From Halictus rubicundus (Eukaryota; Arthropoda; Insecta; Hymenoptera; Halictidae), in NCBI RefSeq assembly GCF_050948215.1, contig NW_027488594.1, forward strand, positions 1,146,752 to 1,210,751: 64,000 nucleotides of DNA, given 5' to 3'. Under the pieces are notes generated by a model that made no database searches, was not told where the DNA came from, and worked only from the letters and a program-made list of their open reading frames with translations. This document shows positions 13,672 through 26,800 of the stretch, piece by piece (positions within the stretch are counted from its first letter, which is position 1; every line of letters starts with the position of its first letter). The position numbers were made by a program, and so were the translations under genes.

Positions 13672-13677
13672 AATAAA
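13672..13677 (+). terminator. Polyadenylation signal of the LTR
   Basis: AATAAA in TTATTGTAAATAAACGAC, 76 bp before the 3' end of the LTR. It would direct cleavage roughly 10-30 bp later, placing the R/U5 border near 13,690-13,705. Confidence 0.65.
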
Positions 13678-13714
13678 CGACTCAGTCACGTACACCTGAT
13701 TTGAACACTCATTC

Positions 13715-13730
13715 TAAGGCACCCGCCTTA
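13715..13730 (+). repeat. Short perfect hairpin in the presumed U5
   Basis: TAAGGC and GCCTTA form a 6-bp stem closed by a 4-nt ACCC loop. The hairpin lies 18 bp before the LTR end. It may be structural in the retroviral-type RNA, or chance. Confidence 0.5.
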
Positions 13731-13748
13731 TATAACCCTGTTCCTTCA

Positions 13749-13752
13749 GAAG
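13749..13752 (+). repeat. Right target-site duplication (GAAG)
   Basis: Second copy of the GAAG duplication, followed by ATTGGATATTATAG, which continues the interrupted satellite as it appears uninterrupted at 4,490 and 6,613. Confidence 0.85.
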
Positions 13753-16700
13753 ATTGGATATTATAGAGGATAATATAGGATGGAGGAGAGGATAGGATAG
13801 AGGATAGGATAGTGGATTGGATAGGATAGAGGATAGGATAGAATAGAGCATAGGATAGGATAGAGGATTGGATAGGATTGAGAATAGGATAGGATAGAGG
13901 ATTGGATAGGATAGAGGATTGGATAGGATAGAGGATAGGATAGGACAGAGGATATTATAGGATGGAGGATAGGATAGGACAGAGGGTAGGATGTAATAGA
14001 GGATAGGATAGGGGATTGGATAGGATAGAGGACATTGTAGGATAGAGGATAGGATAGGATAGCGGATAGGATCAGATAGAGCATATAATAGGATAGAGGA
14101 TAGGATAGGATAGAGGATAGGATATAGGATTGTATAGGATACAGGATAGGATACGATAGAGGATAGGATAGGATAGAGGACAGGATAGGATAGAGGATAG
14201 GATAGGATAGAAAATTGAATAGGATTGAGAATAGGATAGGATAGAGGATAGTATATGATAGGGGATAGGATAGGATAGAGGATATTATAGGATAGAGGAT
14301 AGGATAGAGGATAGGATAGAGGATAGAATAGAGGATAGGATAGAGGGTAATATAGGATGGAGGATAGGATAGGATAGAGGATAGGATAGGACAGAGGATA
14401 CGATAGGATAGAGGATAGGATAGGATAGGGGATAGGATAGGGGATTGGATAGGATAGAGGATAGGATAGAATGGAGCATAGGATAGGATAGAGGATTGGA
14501 TAGGATTGAGAATAGGATAGGATAGAGTATTGGATAGGATAGAGGATTGGATAGGATAGAGGATTGGATAGGATAGAGGATTGGATAGGACAGAGGATAT
14601 TATAGGATGGAGGATAGGATAGGACAGAGGGTAGGATAGGATAGGGGATAGGATAGGATTGAGGACAGGATAGGATAGAGGATAGTATAGAGGATAGGAT
14701 AGGATAGAGGATTGGATAGGATAGAGGATTGGATAGGATAGAGGATTGGATAGGATAGAGGATAGGATAGGATAGGATAGAGATTAGGATAGGATAGCTG
14801 ATATTATAGGATAGAGGATAGGATAGGGGATTGGATAGGATAGAGAATTGGATAGGAAAGAGGATTGGATAGGATAGAGGATAGGATAGGATAGGATAGA
14901 GATTAGGATTGGATAGCTGATATTATAGGATAGAGGATAGGATAGGGGATTGGATAGGATAGAGGATTGGATAGGATAGAGGATTGGATAGGATAGAGGA
15001 TAGGATAGGATAGGATAGAGATTAGGGTAGGATAGCTGATATTATAGGATAGAGGATAGGATAGGATAGAGGATAGGATAGGGCAGAGAATAGGATAAGA
15101 TAGAGGATAGGATAGAATAGAGGACAGGATAGGATAGAGGATAGGATAGGATAGAAAATTAGATAGGATTGAGAATAGGATAGGATAGAGGATAGGATAG
15201 GATAGAGGATAGGATAGGATAGAGGATATTATAGAATAGAGGATAGGATAGGAAAGAGGATAGGATAGGACAGAGGATACGATAGAATAGAGGATAGGAT
15301 AGGATAGGGGATAGGATAGGATTGATGATAGGATAGGATAGAGGATAGGATAGAGGATAGGATAGAGGATAGAATAGAGGATAGGATAGAGGATAGGATA
15401 GAGGATAGGATAGAGGATAGGATAGAGGATAGGATAGAGGATAGGATAGAGGATAGGATAGGATAGAAGATTGGATATTATAGAGGATAATATAGGATGG
15501 AGGAGAGGATAGGATAGAGGATAGGATAGAATAGAGCATAGGATAGGATAGAGGATTGGATAGGATTGAGAATAGGATAGGATAGAGGATTGGATAGGAT
15601 AGAGGATTGGATAGGATAGAGGATAGGATAGGACAGAGGATATTATAGGATGGAGGATAGGATAGGACAGAGGGTAGGATGTAATAGAGGATAGGATAGG
15701 GGATTGGATAGGATAGAGGACATTGTAGGATAGAGGATAGGATAGGATAGCGGATAGGATCAGATAGAGCATATAATAGGATAGAGGATAGGATAGGATA
15801 GAGGATAGGATATAGGATTGTATAGGATACAGGATAGGATACGATAGAGGATAGGATAGGATAGAGGACAGGATAGGATAGAGGATAGGATAGGATAGAA
15901 AATTGAATAGGATTGAGAATAGGATAGGATAGAGGATAGTATATGATAGAGGATAGGATAGGATAGAGGATATTATAGGATAGAGGATAGGATAGGATAG
16001 GATACAGGATAGGATAGGATAGAGGGTATTATATGATAGAGGATAGGATAGGTTAGAGGATATTATAGGATAGAGTATACGATAGGATAGAGGATACGAT
16101 ATTATAGAGGAATGGATAGGATAGAGGATAGGATAGGACAGAGGATACGATAAGATAGAGGATAATATAGGATGGAGGATAGGATAGGATACAGGATAGG
16201 ATAGGATAGAGGGCAGGATAGGATAGAGAATGGGATAGGATTGAGGATACCATAGGATAGAGGATAGGATACGATAGAGGATAGGATAGGATAGAGGATA
16301 GGATAGGATAGAGGATAGGATAGGACAGAGGATACGTTAGGATAGAGGATAATATAGGTTGGAGGATAGGATAGGATACAGGATAGGATAGGATAGAGGG
16401 CAGGATAGGATAGAGAATGGGATAGGATTGAGGATACGATAGGATAGAGGATAGGATACCATAGAGGATAGGATAGGATAGAGGATAGGATAGGATAGAG
16501 GATAGGATAGGACAGAGGATACGTTAGGATAGAGGATAATATAGGATGGAGGATAGGATAGGATAGAGGATAGGATAGGACAGAGGATACGATAGGATAG
16601 AGGATAGGATAGGATAGGGGATAGGATAGGGGATTGGATAGGATAGAGGATAGGATAGGACAGAGGATACGATAGGATAGAGGATAGGATAGGATAGGGG

Positions 16701-17150
16701 ATAGGATAGGGGATTGGATAGGATAGAGGATAGGATAGAATAGAGCATAGGATAGGATAGAGGATTGGATAGGATTGAGAATAGGATAGGATAGAGTATT
16801 GGATAGGATAGAGGATTGGATAGGATAGAGGATTGGATAGGATAGAGGATTGGATAGGACAGAGGATATTATAGGATGGAGGATAGGATAGGACAGAGGG
16901 TAGGATAGGATAGGGGATAGGATAGGATTGAGGATAGGATAGGATAGAGGATAGTATAGAGGATAGGATAGGATAGAGGATTGGATAGGATAGAGGATTG
17001 GATAGGATAGAGGATTGGATAGGACAGAGGATATAATAGGATGGAGGATAGGATAGGACACAGGGTAGGATAGGATAGGGTATAGGATAGGATTGAGGAT
17101 AGGATAGGATAGAGGATAGTATAGAGGATAGGATAGGATAGAGGATTGGA
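13753..17150. repeat. Divergent satellite to the right of the LTR
   Basis: The first part repeats 2,948-4,080 at an offset of 10,805 bp, dropping to 10,703 bp after about 14,300. That is a net loss of 102 bp, or six monomers. From about 15,275 it repeats the 4,285-5,800 layout (GAAGATTGG at 15,466 against 4,486, offset 10,980), including the 12-bp tract at 15,340-15,460. The ATACGTTAGG block follows near 16,330-16,530. No gene is seen. Confidence 0.85.
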
Positions 17151-19680
17151 TAGGATAGAGGATTGGATAGGCTAGAGGATAGGATAGGATAGGATAGAGA
17201 TTAGGATAGGATAGCTGATATTATAGGATAGGGGATAGGATAGGGGATTGGATAGGATAGAGGATTGGATAGAATAGAGGATTGGATAGGACAGAGGATA
17301 GGATAGGATAGGATAGAGATTAGGATAGGATAGCTGATATTATACGATAGAGGATAGGATAGGGGATTGGATAGGATAGAGGATTGGATAGGATAGAGGA
17401 TTGGATAGGATAGAGGATAGGATAGGATAGGATAGAGATTAGGATAGGATAGCTGATATTATAGGATAGAGAATTGGATAGGATAGAGGATTGGATAGGA
17501 TAGAGGATAGGATAGGATAGGATAGAGATTAGGATAGGATAGCTGATATTATAGGATAGAGGATAGGATAGGGGATTGGATAGGATAGAGGATTGTATAG
17601 GATAGAGGATAGGATAGGATAGGATAGAGTTTAGGGTAGGATAGCTGATATTATAGGATAGAGGATAGGATAGGGTAGAGGATAGGATAGGGGATTGCAT
17701 AGGATAGAGGACATTGTAGGATAGAGGATAGGATAGGATAGCGCATAGGATCGGATAGAGCATATAATATGATAGATTATAGGATAGGATAGAGGATAGG
17801 ATATAGGATTGGATAGAATAGAGGTTAGGATACGATAGAGGATAGGATAGGATAGGATAGGATAGAGATTAGGATAGGATAGCTGATATTATAGGATAGA
17901 GGATAGGATAGGGGATTGGATAGGATAGAGGATAGGATAGAATAGAGCATAGGATAGGATAGAGGATTGGATAGGATTGAGTATAGGATAAGATAGAGGA
18001 TTGGATAGGATAGACGATTGGATAGGATAGAGGACTGGATAGGACAGAGGATATTATAGGATGGAGGATAGGATAGGACAGAGGGTAGGATAGGATAAGG
18101 GATAGGATAGGATTGAGGATAGGATAGGATAGGGGATAGTATAGAGGATGGGATAGGATAGAGGATTGGATAGGATAGAGGATTGGATAGGATAGAGGAT
18201 AGGATAGGATAGGATAGAGATTAGGATAGGATAGCTGATATTATAGGATAGAGGATAGGATAGGGGATTGGATAGGATAGAGGATTGGATAGGATAGAGG
18301 ATTGGATAGGATAGAGGATAGGATAGGATAGGATAGAGATTAGGATAGGATAGCTGATATTATACTATAGAGGATAGGATAGGGGATTGGATAGGATAGA
18401 GGATTGGATAGGATAGAGGATTGGATAGGATAGAGGATAGGATAGGATAGGATAGAGATTAGGATAGGATAGCTGATATTATAGGATAGAGAATTGGATA
18501 GGATAGAGGATTGGATAGGATAGAGGATAGGATAGGATAGGATAGAGATTAGGATAGGATAGCTGATATTATAGGATAGAGGATAGGATAGGGGATTGGA
18601 TAGGATAGAGGATTGGATAGGATAGAGGATAGGATAGGATAGGATAGAGTTTAGGGTAGGATAGCTGATATTATAGGATAGAGGATAGGATAGGGTAGAG
18701 GATAGGATAGGGGATTGCATAGGATAGAGGACATTGTAGGATAGAGGATAGGATAGGATAGCGCATAGGATCGGATAGAGCATATAATATGATAGATTAT
18801 AGGATAGGATAGAGGATAGGATATAGGATTGGATAGAATAGAGGTTAGGATACGATAGAGGATAGGATAGGATAGGATAGGATAGAGATTAGGATAGGAT
18901 AGCTGATATTATAGGATAGAGGATAGGATAGGATAGAGGATAGGATAGGGGATTGGATAGGATAGAGGATAGGATAGAATAGAGCATAGGATAGGATAGA
19001 GGATTGGATAGGATTGAGTATAGGATAAGATAGAGGATTGGATAGGATAGACGATTGGATAGGATAGAGGACTGGATAGGACAGAGAATATTATAGGATG
19101 GAGGATAGGATAGGACAGAGGGTAGGATAGGATAAGGGATAAGATAGGATTGAGGATAGGATAGGATAGGGGATAGTATAGAGGATGGGATAGGATAGAG
19201 GATTGGATAGGATAGAGGATTGGATAGGATAGAGGATAGGATAGGATAGGATAGAGATTAGGATAGGATAGCTGATATTATAGGATAGAGGATAGGATAG
19301 GGGATTGGATAGGATAGAGGATTGGATAGGATAGAGGATTGGATAGGATAGAGGATAGGATAGGATAGGATAGAGATTAGGATAGGATAGCTGATATTAT
19401 ACTATAGAGGATAGGATAGGGGATTGGATAGGATAGAGGATTGGATAGGATAGAGGATTGGATAGGATAGAGGATAGGATAGGATAGAGGATAGAGATTA
19501 GGATAGGATAGCTGATATTATAGGATAGAGGATAGGATAGGGGATTGGATAGGATAGGTTGGATAGAGTATAGGATAGAGGATATTATAGGATAGACGAT
19601 AGGATAGGATAGATGATGGGATAGGATAGAGGATAGGATAGGATAGAGGATATTATAGGATAGAGTATAGGATAGGATAG
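17150..19680. repeat. 1,020-bp tandem duplication (60 monomers) in the AGCTGATATT family
   Basis: AGCTGATATT lies at 17,213, 17,332, 17,451, 17,541, 17,643 and 17,881, and again at 18,233, 18,352, 18,471, 18,561, 18,663 and 18,901. Every pair is offset by 1,020 bp, which is 60 x 17. The first set is itself the 11,055-11,723 set moved by 6,158 bp. Further markers at 19,270, 19,389 and 19,510 continue the order seen at 12,092-12,332. Confidence 0.9.
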
Positions 19681-22600
19681 AGGATATTATAGGATAGAGG
19701 ATAGGATAGGATAGAGGATAGGATAGGACAGAGGATACGATAGGATAGAGGATAGGATAGGATAGAGAATAGGATAGGACAGAGGATACGATAGGATAGA
19801 GGATAGGATAGGATAGGGGATAGGATAGGATTGAGGATAGGATAGGATAGTGGATAGGATAGGATAGAGGACGGGATAGGATAGAGGATACGGTAGGATA
19901 GAGGATAGGATAGGATAGTGGATAGGATAGTATAGAGGATATTATAGGATAGAGGATAGGATAGAATAGAGGATAGGATAGGATAGGGGATAGGATAGGA
20001 TTGAGGATAGGATAGGATAGAGGATAGAATAGAGGATAGAATAGAGGATAGGATAGGATAGAGGATTGGATAGGATTGAGGATAGGATAGGATAGGATAG
20101 GATAGAGGATAGAATAGAGGATAGGATAGAGGATAGGATAGCATAGAAAATTGGATATTATAGAGGATAATATAGGATGGAGGATAGGATAGGATAGAGG
20201 ATAAGATAGGGGATTGGATAGGGTAGAGGATAGGATAGGATAGAGGATATTATAGGATAGAGGATAGGATAGGATAGGGGATAGGATAGGATAGGATAGC
20301 GCATAGGATCGGATAGAGCATAAAATAGGATAGAGGATAGGATAAGATAGAGGATAGGATAGGATAGAGGATTGGATAGGATATTTGATATTATAGGTTA
20401 CAGGATACGATATGATAGAGTATACGGTTATTATAGAGGATACGATAGAGGATAGGATAAGATAGATAGGATTGAGGATAGGATAGGATAGAGGATAGGA
20501 TAGGATAGAGGATAGGATAGGCTAGTGGATACGATAGAGGATAGAATAGGATAGAGGATAGGATAGGATATTATAGAGGATAGGATATGGGATTCGATAG
20601 GATAGAGGATAGGATAGGATAGAGGATAGGATAGGGTAGAGGATAGGATAGAGAATAGGATAGGATAGAGGATAAGATAGGATAGAGGATAGGATCGGAT
20701 AGAGGATAGGATACGATAGCGGATAGTATAGGATAGAGGATAGGATAGGATAGAGAATTGTATAGGATAGATGACATTGTAGGATAGAGGATAGGATAGG
20801 ATAGAGGATAGGATCAGATAGAGGATAGGATAGGTGATTGGATAGGATAGAGGATAGGATCGGATAGAGGATAGGATAGGGGATTGGATAGAATAGAGGA
20901 TATAATAGGATAGAGGATAGGATAGGATAGAGGATAGGATAGGGCAGAGGATAGGATAGAGAATAGGATAGGATAGGATAGAGGATAGGATAGGATGGAG
21001 GATAGGATGGGATAGAGGATATGATAAAATAGATGATAGGATACGATAGATGATAGGATATAATACAGGATAGGATAGGATAGAGGATATTATAGGATAG
21101 AGGATAGGATAGGGTAGAGGATAGGATAGAGAATAGGATAGCATAGAGGATAGGATACTATAGAGGATAGTATAGGATAGAGGATAGGATAGGATAGAGG
21201 ATAGGATAGAGGATAGGATAGAGGATAGGATAGAGGATAGGATATAGGATAGGATAGAGGATGGGATAGAGGATAGGATAGAGGATAGGATAGAGGATAG
21301 GATAGAAGATTGGATAGGATAGAGGATAGGATAGGATTGCGGATAGGATAGGATGGAGTATAGGATAGGATTGAGGATACGATAGGGTTCAGGATAGGAT
21401 AGGATAGAGGATAGGATACGATAGAGGATAGTATAGGATAGAGGATAGGATAGGATAGAGAATAGTATAGGATAGATGATATTATAGGATAGAGGGTAGG
21501 ATAGGATAGAGGATAGGTTCGGATAGATGATAGGATAAGGGATTGGATAGAATAGAGGATATGATAGGATAGAGGATAGCATACGATAGAGGATAATATA
21601 GGATAGAGGATAGGATAGGATAGAGAATAGTATAGGATAGATGATATTATAGGATAGAGGATATTATAGGACAGAGGATAGGATAGGATAGAGGATAGGA
21701 TAGGATAGAGGATTGGATCGGATACAGGATAGGATAGGCGATTGGATAGGGTAGACGATAGGATAGGATAGAAGATATTATAGGATAGAGGATTGGATAG
21801 GATAGGGGATAGGATAGGATAGAGTATTGGATAGGATAGAGGATAGGATATGATAGAGGATAGGAGAGGACAGAGGATAAGATAGGATAGAGGATAGGAT
21901 AGGATGGAGGATAGGATAGGATAGGATAGAGGATAGGATATGATAGAGGATAGGATAGGATAGAGGATAGGATAGGATAGAGGTTAGGATAGGACAGAGG
22001 ATAGGATAGGACAGAGGATAGGATAGGATACAGGATAGGATAGGGTAGAGGATAGGATAGGATAGAGGATAGGATAGGGTAAAGGACAGGATAGGATAGA
22101 GGATAGGATAGTTTAGAGTATACGATATTATACAGGATAGGATAGGATAGAGGATAGGATACCGGCTTGGGTAGGATACAGGATAGGATAGGATAGAGGA
22201 TAGGATAGGGGATTGGATAGGATAGGGGATAGGATAGAGGATAGTATAGGATATAGTATAAGATAGGATAGAGGTCAGGATAGGATAGAGGATAGGATTG
22301 GATATAGGATACGATAGGACAGAGGATAGGATAGGGTAGAGGATAGGATTAGATAGCGGAATGGGATAGGATAGAGGATAGGATAGGATAGAGGATAGGA
22401 TAGGACAGAGGATAGGATAGGATAGAGTATGGGATAGGATTGAGGATAGGATAGGATACAGTATGGGATAGGATTGAGGATAGGATAGGAAAGAGGATGG
22501 GATAGGATAGAGGATAGGATATGATAGAGGATAGGATAGATGGTAGGATACGGCAGAGGATGGGATACGATAGAGGATGGGATAGATTAGAGGATATTAC

Positions 22601-23800
22601 AGCATTTATAATGGGATAGGATAGAGGATAGGATACGGTAGAGGATGGGGTACGATAGATGATACGATAGGATAGAGGATAGGATAGAGGATAGGATATA
22701 GGATAGGATAGGATAGAGGATAGGATAGGATAGAAGATAGGATAGGATGGAGGATAGGATGGGATAGAGGATATGATAAAATAGAAGATAGGATAGGATA
22801 GAGGATAGGATAGGATGGAGGATAGGATGGGATAGAGGATATTATATAATAGAAGATATTATAGGATAGAGGATAGGATAGAGGATAGGATAGAGGATAT
22901 CGTAGGATAGAGGATAGGATAGGCTAGAGGATAGGATAGGATAGAGGATGGGATAGGATAGAGGATACGATAGGATAGAGGATAGGATAGGGTAGAGGAT
23001 ACGATTAGATAGAGGAATGGGATAGGATAGAGGATAGGATACGATAGAGGCTGGGATAGAATAGAGGATATTACACCATATATAATGGGATAGGATAGAG
23101 GACAGGATACGGTAGAGGATGGGATCCGATAGATGATACGATAGGATAGAGGATAGGATAGAGGATAGGATAGAAGATTGGATAGGATAGAGGATATTAT
23201 AGGATAGACGATAGGATAGGATAGAGGATGTTATAGGATAGAGGATACAATAGGATAGAGGATACTATAGGATAGAGGATAGGATAGGATAGAGGATATG
23301 ATAGGGTAGAGGATAGGATAGGATGGAGGATAGGATGGGATAGAGGATATGATAAGATAGAGGATAGGATAGGATATAGGATAGGATAGGACAGAGGGTA
23401 GGATATAGGATAGGATAGGACAGAGGGTAGGATAGGACAGAGGATAGGATAGGATAGAGGATAGGATAGGATAGAGGATAGGATAGGATGGAGGATAGGA
23501 TGGGATAGAGGATAGGATAAGATAGATGATAGGATACGATAGATGATAGGATATGATACAGGATAGGAAAGGATAGATTATAGGATTGGATAGAGGGTAG
23601 TATAGGATACAGGATCGGATTGCATAGAGGATAGCATGAGACAGAGGATTGGATAGGATAGAGGAAAGAATAGGATAGAGGAATAGGATGGGATAGAGGA
23701 TAGGATACGATAGAGGATGGGATAGGATAGAGGATAGGACAGGATAGAGTATAGGATAGGATAGGGAATAGGATAGGATTGAGGATAGGAGAGTATAGAG
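19680..23800. repeat. Heterogeneous, most degenerate satellite stretch
   Basis: Monomer periodicity persists, but substitutions are frequent and no long direct duplication stands out. A 12-bp tract lies at about 21,190-21,305. Non-satellite-looking words occur, such as ACCGGCTTGG at 22,161, ATTACAGCATTTATAATGGG at 22,596 and a related word at 23,070. The segment 22,730-23,060 (GATGGGATAGAGG, GATAAAATAG, GATATCGTAGG, GATTAGATAGAGG) is the left-most member of a block that recurs from 42.1 kb rightwards. No gene is found. Confidence 0.75.
23389..23432. repeat. 29-bp unit cluster, two copies
   Basis: The unit begins GGACAGAGGGTAGGATATAG; its starts here are 23,389 and 23,418, 29 bp (17 + 12) apart. 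This is the smallest of a series of such clusters in the window. Confidence 0.8.
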
Positions 23801-26800
23801 GATAGGATAGGATAGAGTATACGATATTATAGAGGACAGGATAGGATAGAGGATAGGATAGGATAGAGGCTAGGATAGGATTGAGGATAGGATAGGATAG
23901 AGGCTAGGATAGGATTGAGGATACGATAGGATAGATGATACTATAGGAAAGAGGACAGGATATGATAGTGGATACGATATTATAGAGGATAGGATAGGAT
24001 TGTGGATTGGATAGGATAGAGGATAGGTTAGGACAGGATAGATGATAGGATAGGAGATTGGAAAGGATAGAGGATATTATAGGATACAGGATAGGATAGG
24101 ATTGCGGATAGGATAGGATAGACTATAGGATAGGATTGAGGATAGGACAGGGTTGAGGATAGGATAGGATAGATGATATTATAGGATAGAGGATAGGATA
24201 GTATACAAGATAGGATATGATAGAGGATAGGTAAGGATAGAGGATAGGATAGGTTACAGGATAGGATAGGATTGAGGATAAAATTGGTTAGAGGATAGGA
24301 TAGGATAGAGGATACGATAGGATAGAGGATAGGATAAGATAGATGATAGGATAGGATAGAGGACAGGATAGAGGATAGGATCGGATAGAGGATAGGATAG
24401 AGGATAGGATAGGGGATAGGATAGGATAGAGGATAGGATAGGATATAGAATAGGATAGAGGATAGGATAGGATAGAGGATAGGATAGGATAGAGGATAGG
24501 ATAGGATAGAGGATAGGATAGGATAGAGGATCGGATAGGATAGAGGATAGGATAGGATAGAGGATAGGATAGGATAGAGGATAGGATAGAGGATTGGATA
24601 GGATAGAGGACAGGGTAGGATAGAGGATAGGATAGGATAGAGGATAGGATAGGATAGAGGATAGGATAGGATTGAGGATAGGATAGGATTGAGGATAGGA
24701 TAGGATAGAGGATAGGATAGGATAGGGGATAGGATAGGATAGAGGATACGATAGAGGATTGGATAGGATAGACGATACTATAGGATAGAGGATAGGATAG
24801 GGGCTAGTTTATACGACAGGACAGAGGATAGGATAGGATAGAGGATAGGATAGGATAGAGGATAGGATAGGATAGAGGATAGGATAGCGGATAGGATGGA
24901 GGATAGGATACAGGATAGGATAGGATACGGGATAGGATATTATAGAGGATAGGATAGGATAGGATAGAGAATAGGGTAGAGGATAGGATAGAGGATAGGA
25001 TAGGATAGGGGATAGGTTAGGATAGAGAATAGGATAGGATAGAGGATAGGATAGGATAGAGGATAGGATAGGTTACAGGATAGGATAGGATTGAGGATAA
25101 AATTGGTTAGAGGATAGGATAGGATAGAGGATATGATACGATAGGATAGAGAATACGATAGGATCGGATAGAGGATACGATAGGATAGAGGATAGGATAA
25201 GATAGATGATAGGATAGGATAGGGGATAGGATAGGATAGAGGATACGATAGAGGATTGGGTAGGATAGACGATACTATAGGATAGAGGATAGGATAGGGG
25301 CTAGTGGATACGACAGGACAGAGGATAGGATAGGATAGAGGATAGGATAGGATAGAGGATAGGATAGAGGATAGGATAGAGGATAGGATACAGGATAGGA
25401 TAGGATACGGGATAGGATATTATAGAGGATAGGATAGGATACAGGAGAGGATAGGATAGAGAATAGGGTAGAGGATAGGATAGAGGATAGGATAGGATAG
25501 GGGATAGGTTAGGATAGAGAATAGGATAGGATAGAGGATAGGATAGGATAGAGGATATGATAGGATAGAGGATAGGATAGGATAGGATAGAGGATAGGAT
25601 AGGATAGGGGATAGGATAGGATAGAGGATACGGTAGAGGATTGGATATGATAGACGATACTATAGGATAGAGGATAGGATAGGGGCTAGTGGATACGACA
25701 GGACAGAGGATAGGATAGGATAGAGGATAGGATAGAGGATAGGATAGAGGATAGGATACAGGATAGGATAGGATACGGGATAGGTTATTATAGAGGATAG
25801 GATAGGATAGAGGATAGGATAGGATAGGGAATAGGACAGAGGATAGGATAGAGGACAGGATAGGATAGGGGATAGGTTAGGATAGAGGATATGATAGGAT
25901 AGAGGATAGGATAAGATAGATGATAGGATAGGATAGAGGACAGGATAGAGGATAGGATCGGATATAGGATAGGATAGAGGATAGGATAGAGGATAGTATA
26001 GTATATAGGATAGGACAGAGGATAGGATAGGGGATTGGATAGGATAGAGGATAGGATAGGATTGAGGATAGGATAGGATAGGGGATAGGATAGGATAGAG
26101 GATAGAATAGGATTGAGGATAGGATAGGATAGAGGATAGGATACGATAGAGGATGGGATACGATAGAGGATGGGATACGATAGAGGATACGATAGGATAG
26201 AGGATAGGATAGGATAGAGGATAGGATAGGACAGAGGATAGGATAGGATACAGGATAGGATAGGGTAGAGGATAGGATAGGATAGAGGATAGGATAGGAT
26301 AGAGTATTGGATAGGATAGAGGATAGGATGTGATAGAGGATAGGAGAGGACAGAGGATAAGATAGGATAGAGGATAGGATAGGATGGAGGATAGGATGGA
26401 ATAATGGATAGGATGAGATAGAGGATAGGATAGGATAGGATAGAGGATAGGATATGATAGAGGATAGGATAGGATACAGGATAGGATAGGATAGAGGATA
26501 GGATAGGGTAGAGGGTAGGATAGGATAGAGGATATGATGGGATAGACGATAGGATAGGATAGATGGTAGGATTCGATAGGGGATAGGATACGATAGAGGA
26601 TAGAATGGGATAGAGGATAGGATAAGATAAAGGATAGGATACGATAGAGGATAGGATTGGATAGAGGAAAGGATAGGGTAGAGGATAGGATAGGATAGAG
26701 TATTGGATAGGATAGAGGATAGGATAGGATAGAGGAATGGATAGGATAGGGAATAGGATAGGATTGAGGATAGGATAGGATAGAGGATAGGATAGAGGAT

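Larger units (their letters stand above)
13005..13748 (+). mobile_element. Solo LTR of an LTR retrotransposon, inserted in the satellite
   Basis: This 744-bp island has base composition wholly unlike its surroundings: it is C-containing, CpG-containing and has no GGATA periodicity. It starts TGTAGCGG and ends TTCCTTCA, the TG...CA ends typical of LTRs, and is flanked by a direct GAAG duplication. In + orientation it carries a CCAAT box, a TATA box at 13,484 and AATAAA at 13,672. This implies U3 to about 13,510, R to about 13,695 and a short U5. Satellite begins right after it, so no primer-binding site, gag-pol or second LTR is present, which fits a solo LTR left by LTR-LTR recombination. A 4-bp duplication suits the Ty3/gypsy or BEL/Pao superfamilies; a 5-bp reading would also suit copia. 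I cannot name the family. Confidence 0.85.

Noticed and set aside
13005..13748. Complete LTR retrotransposon or DNA transposon
   Set aside because: There is no second LTR, primer-binding site or polymerase region, and no long terminal inverted repeat. The 13-bp inverted repeat is internal.
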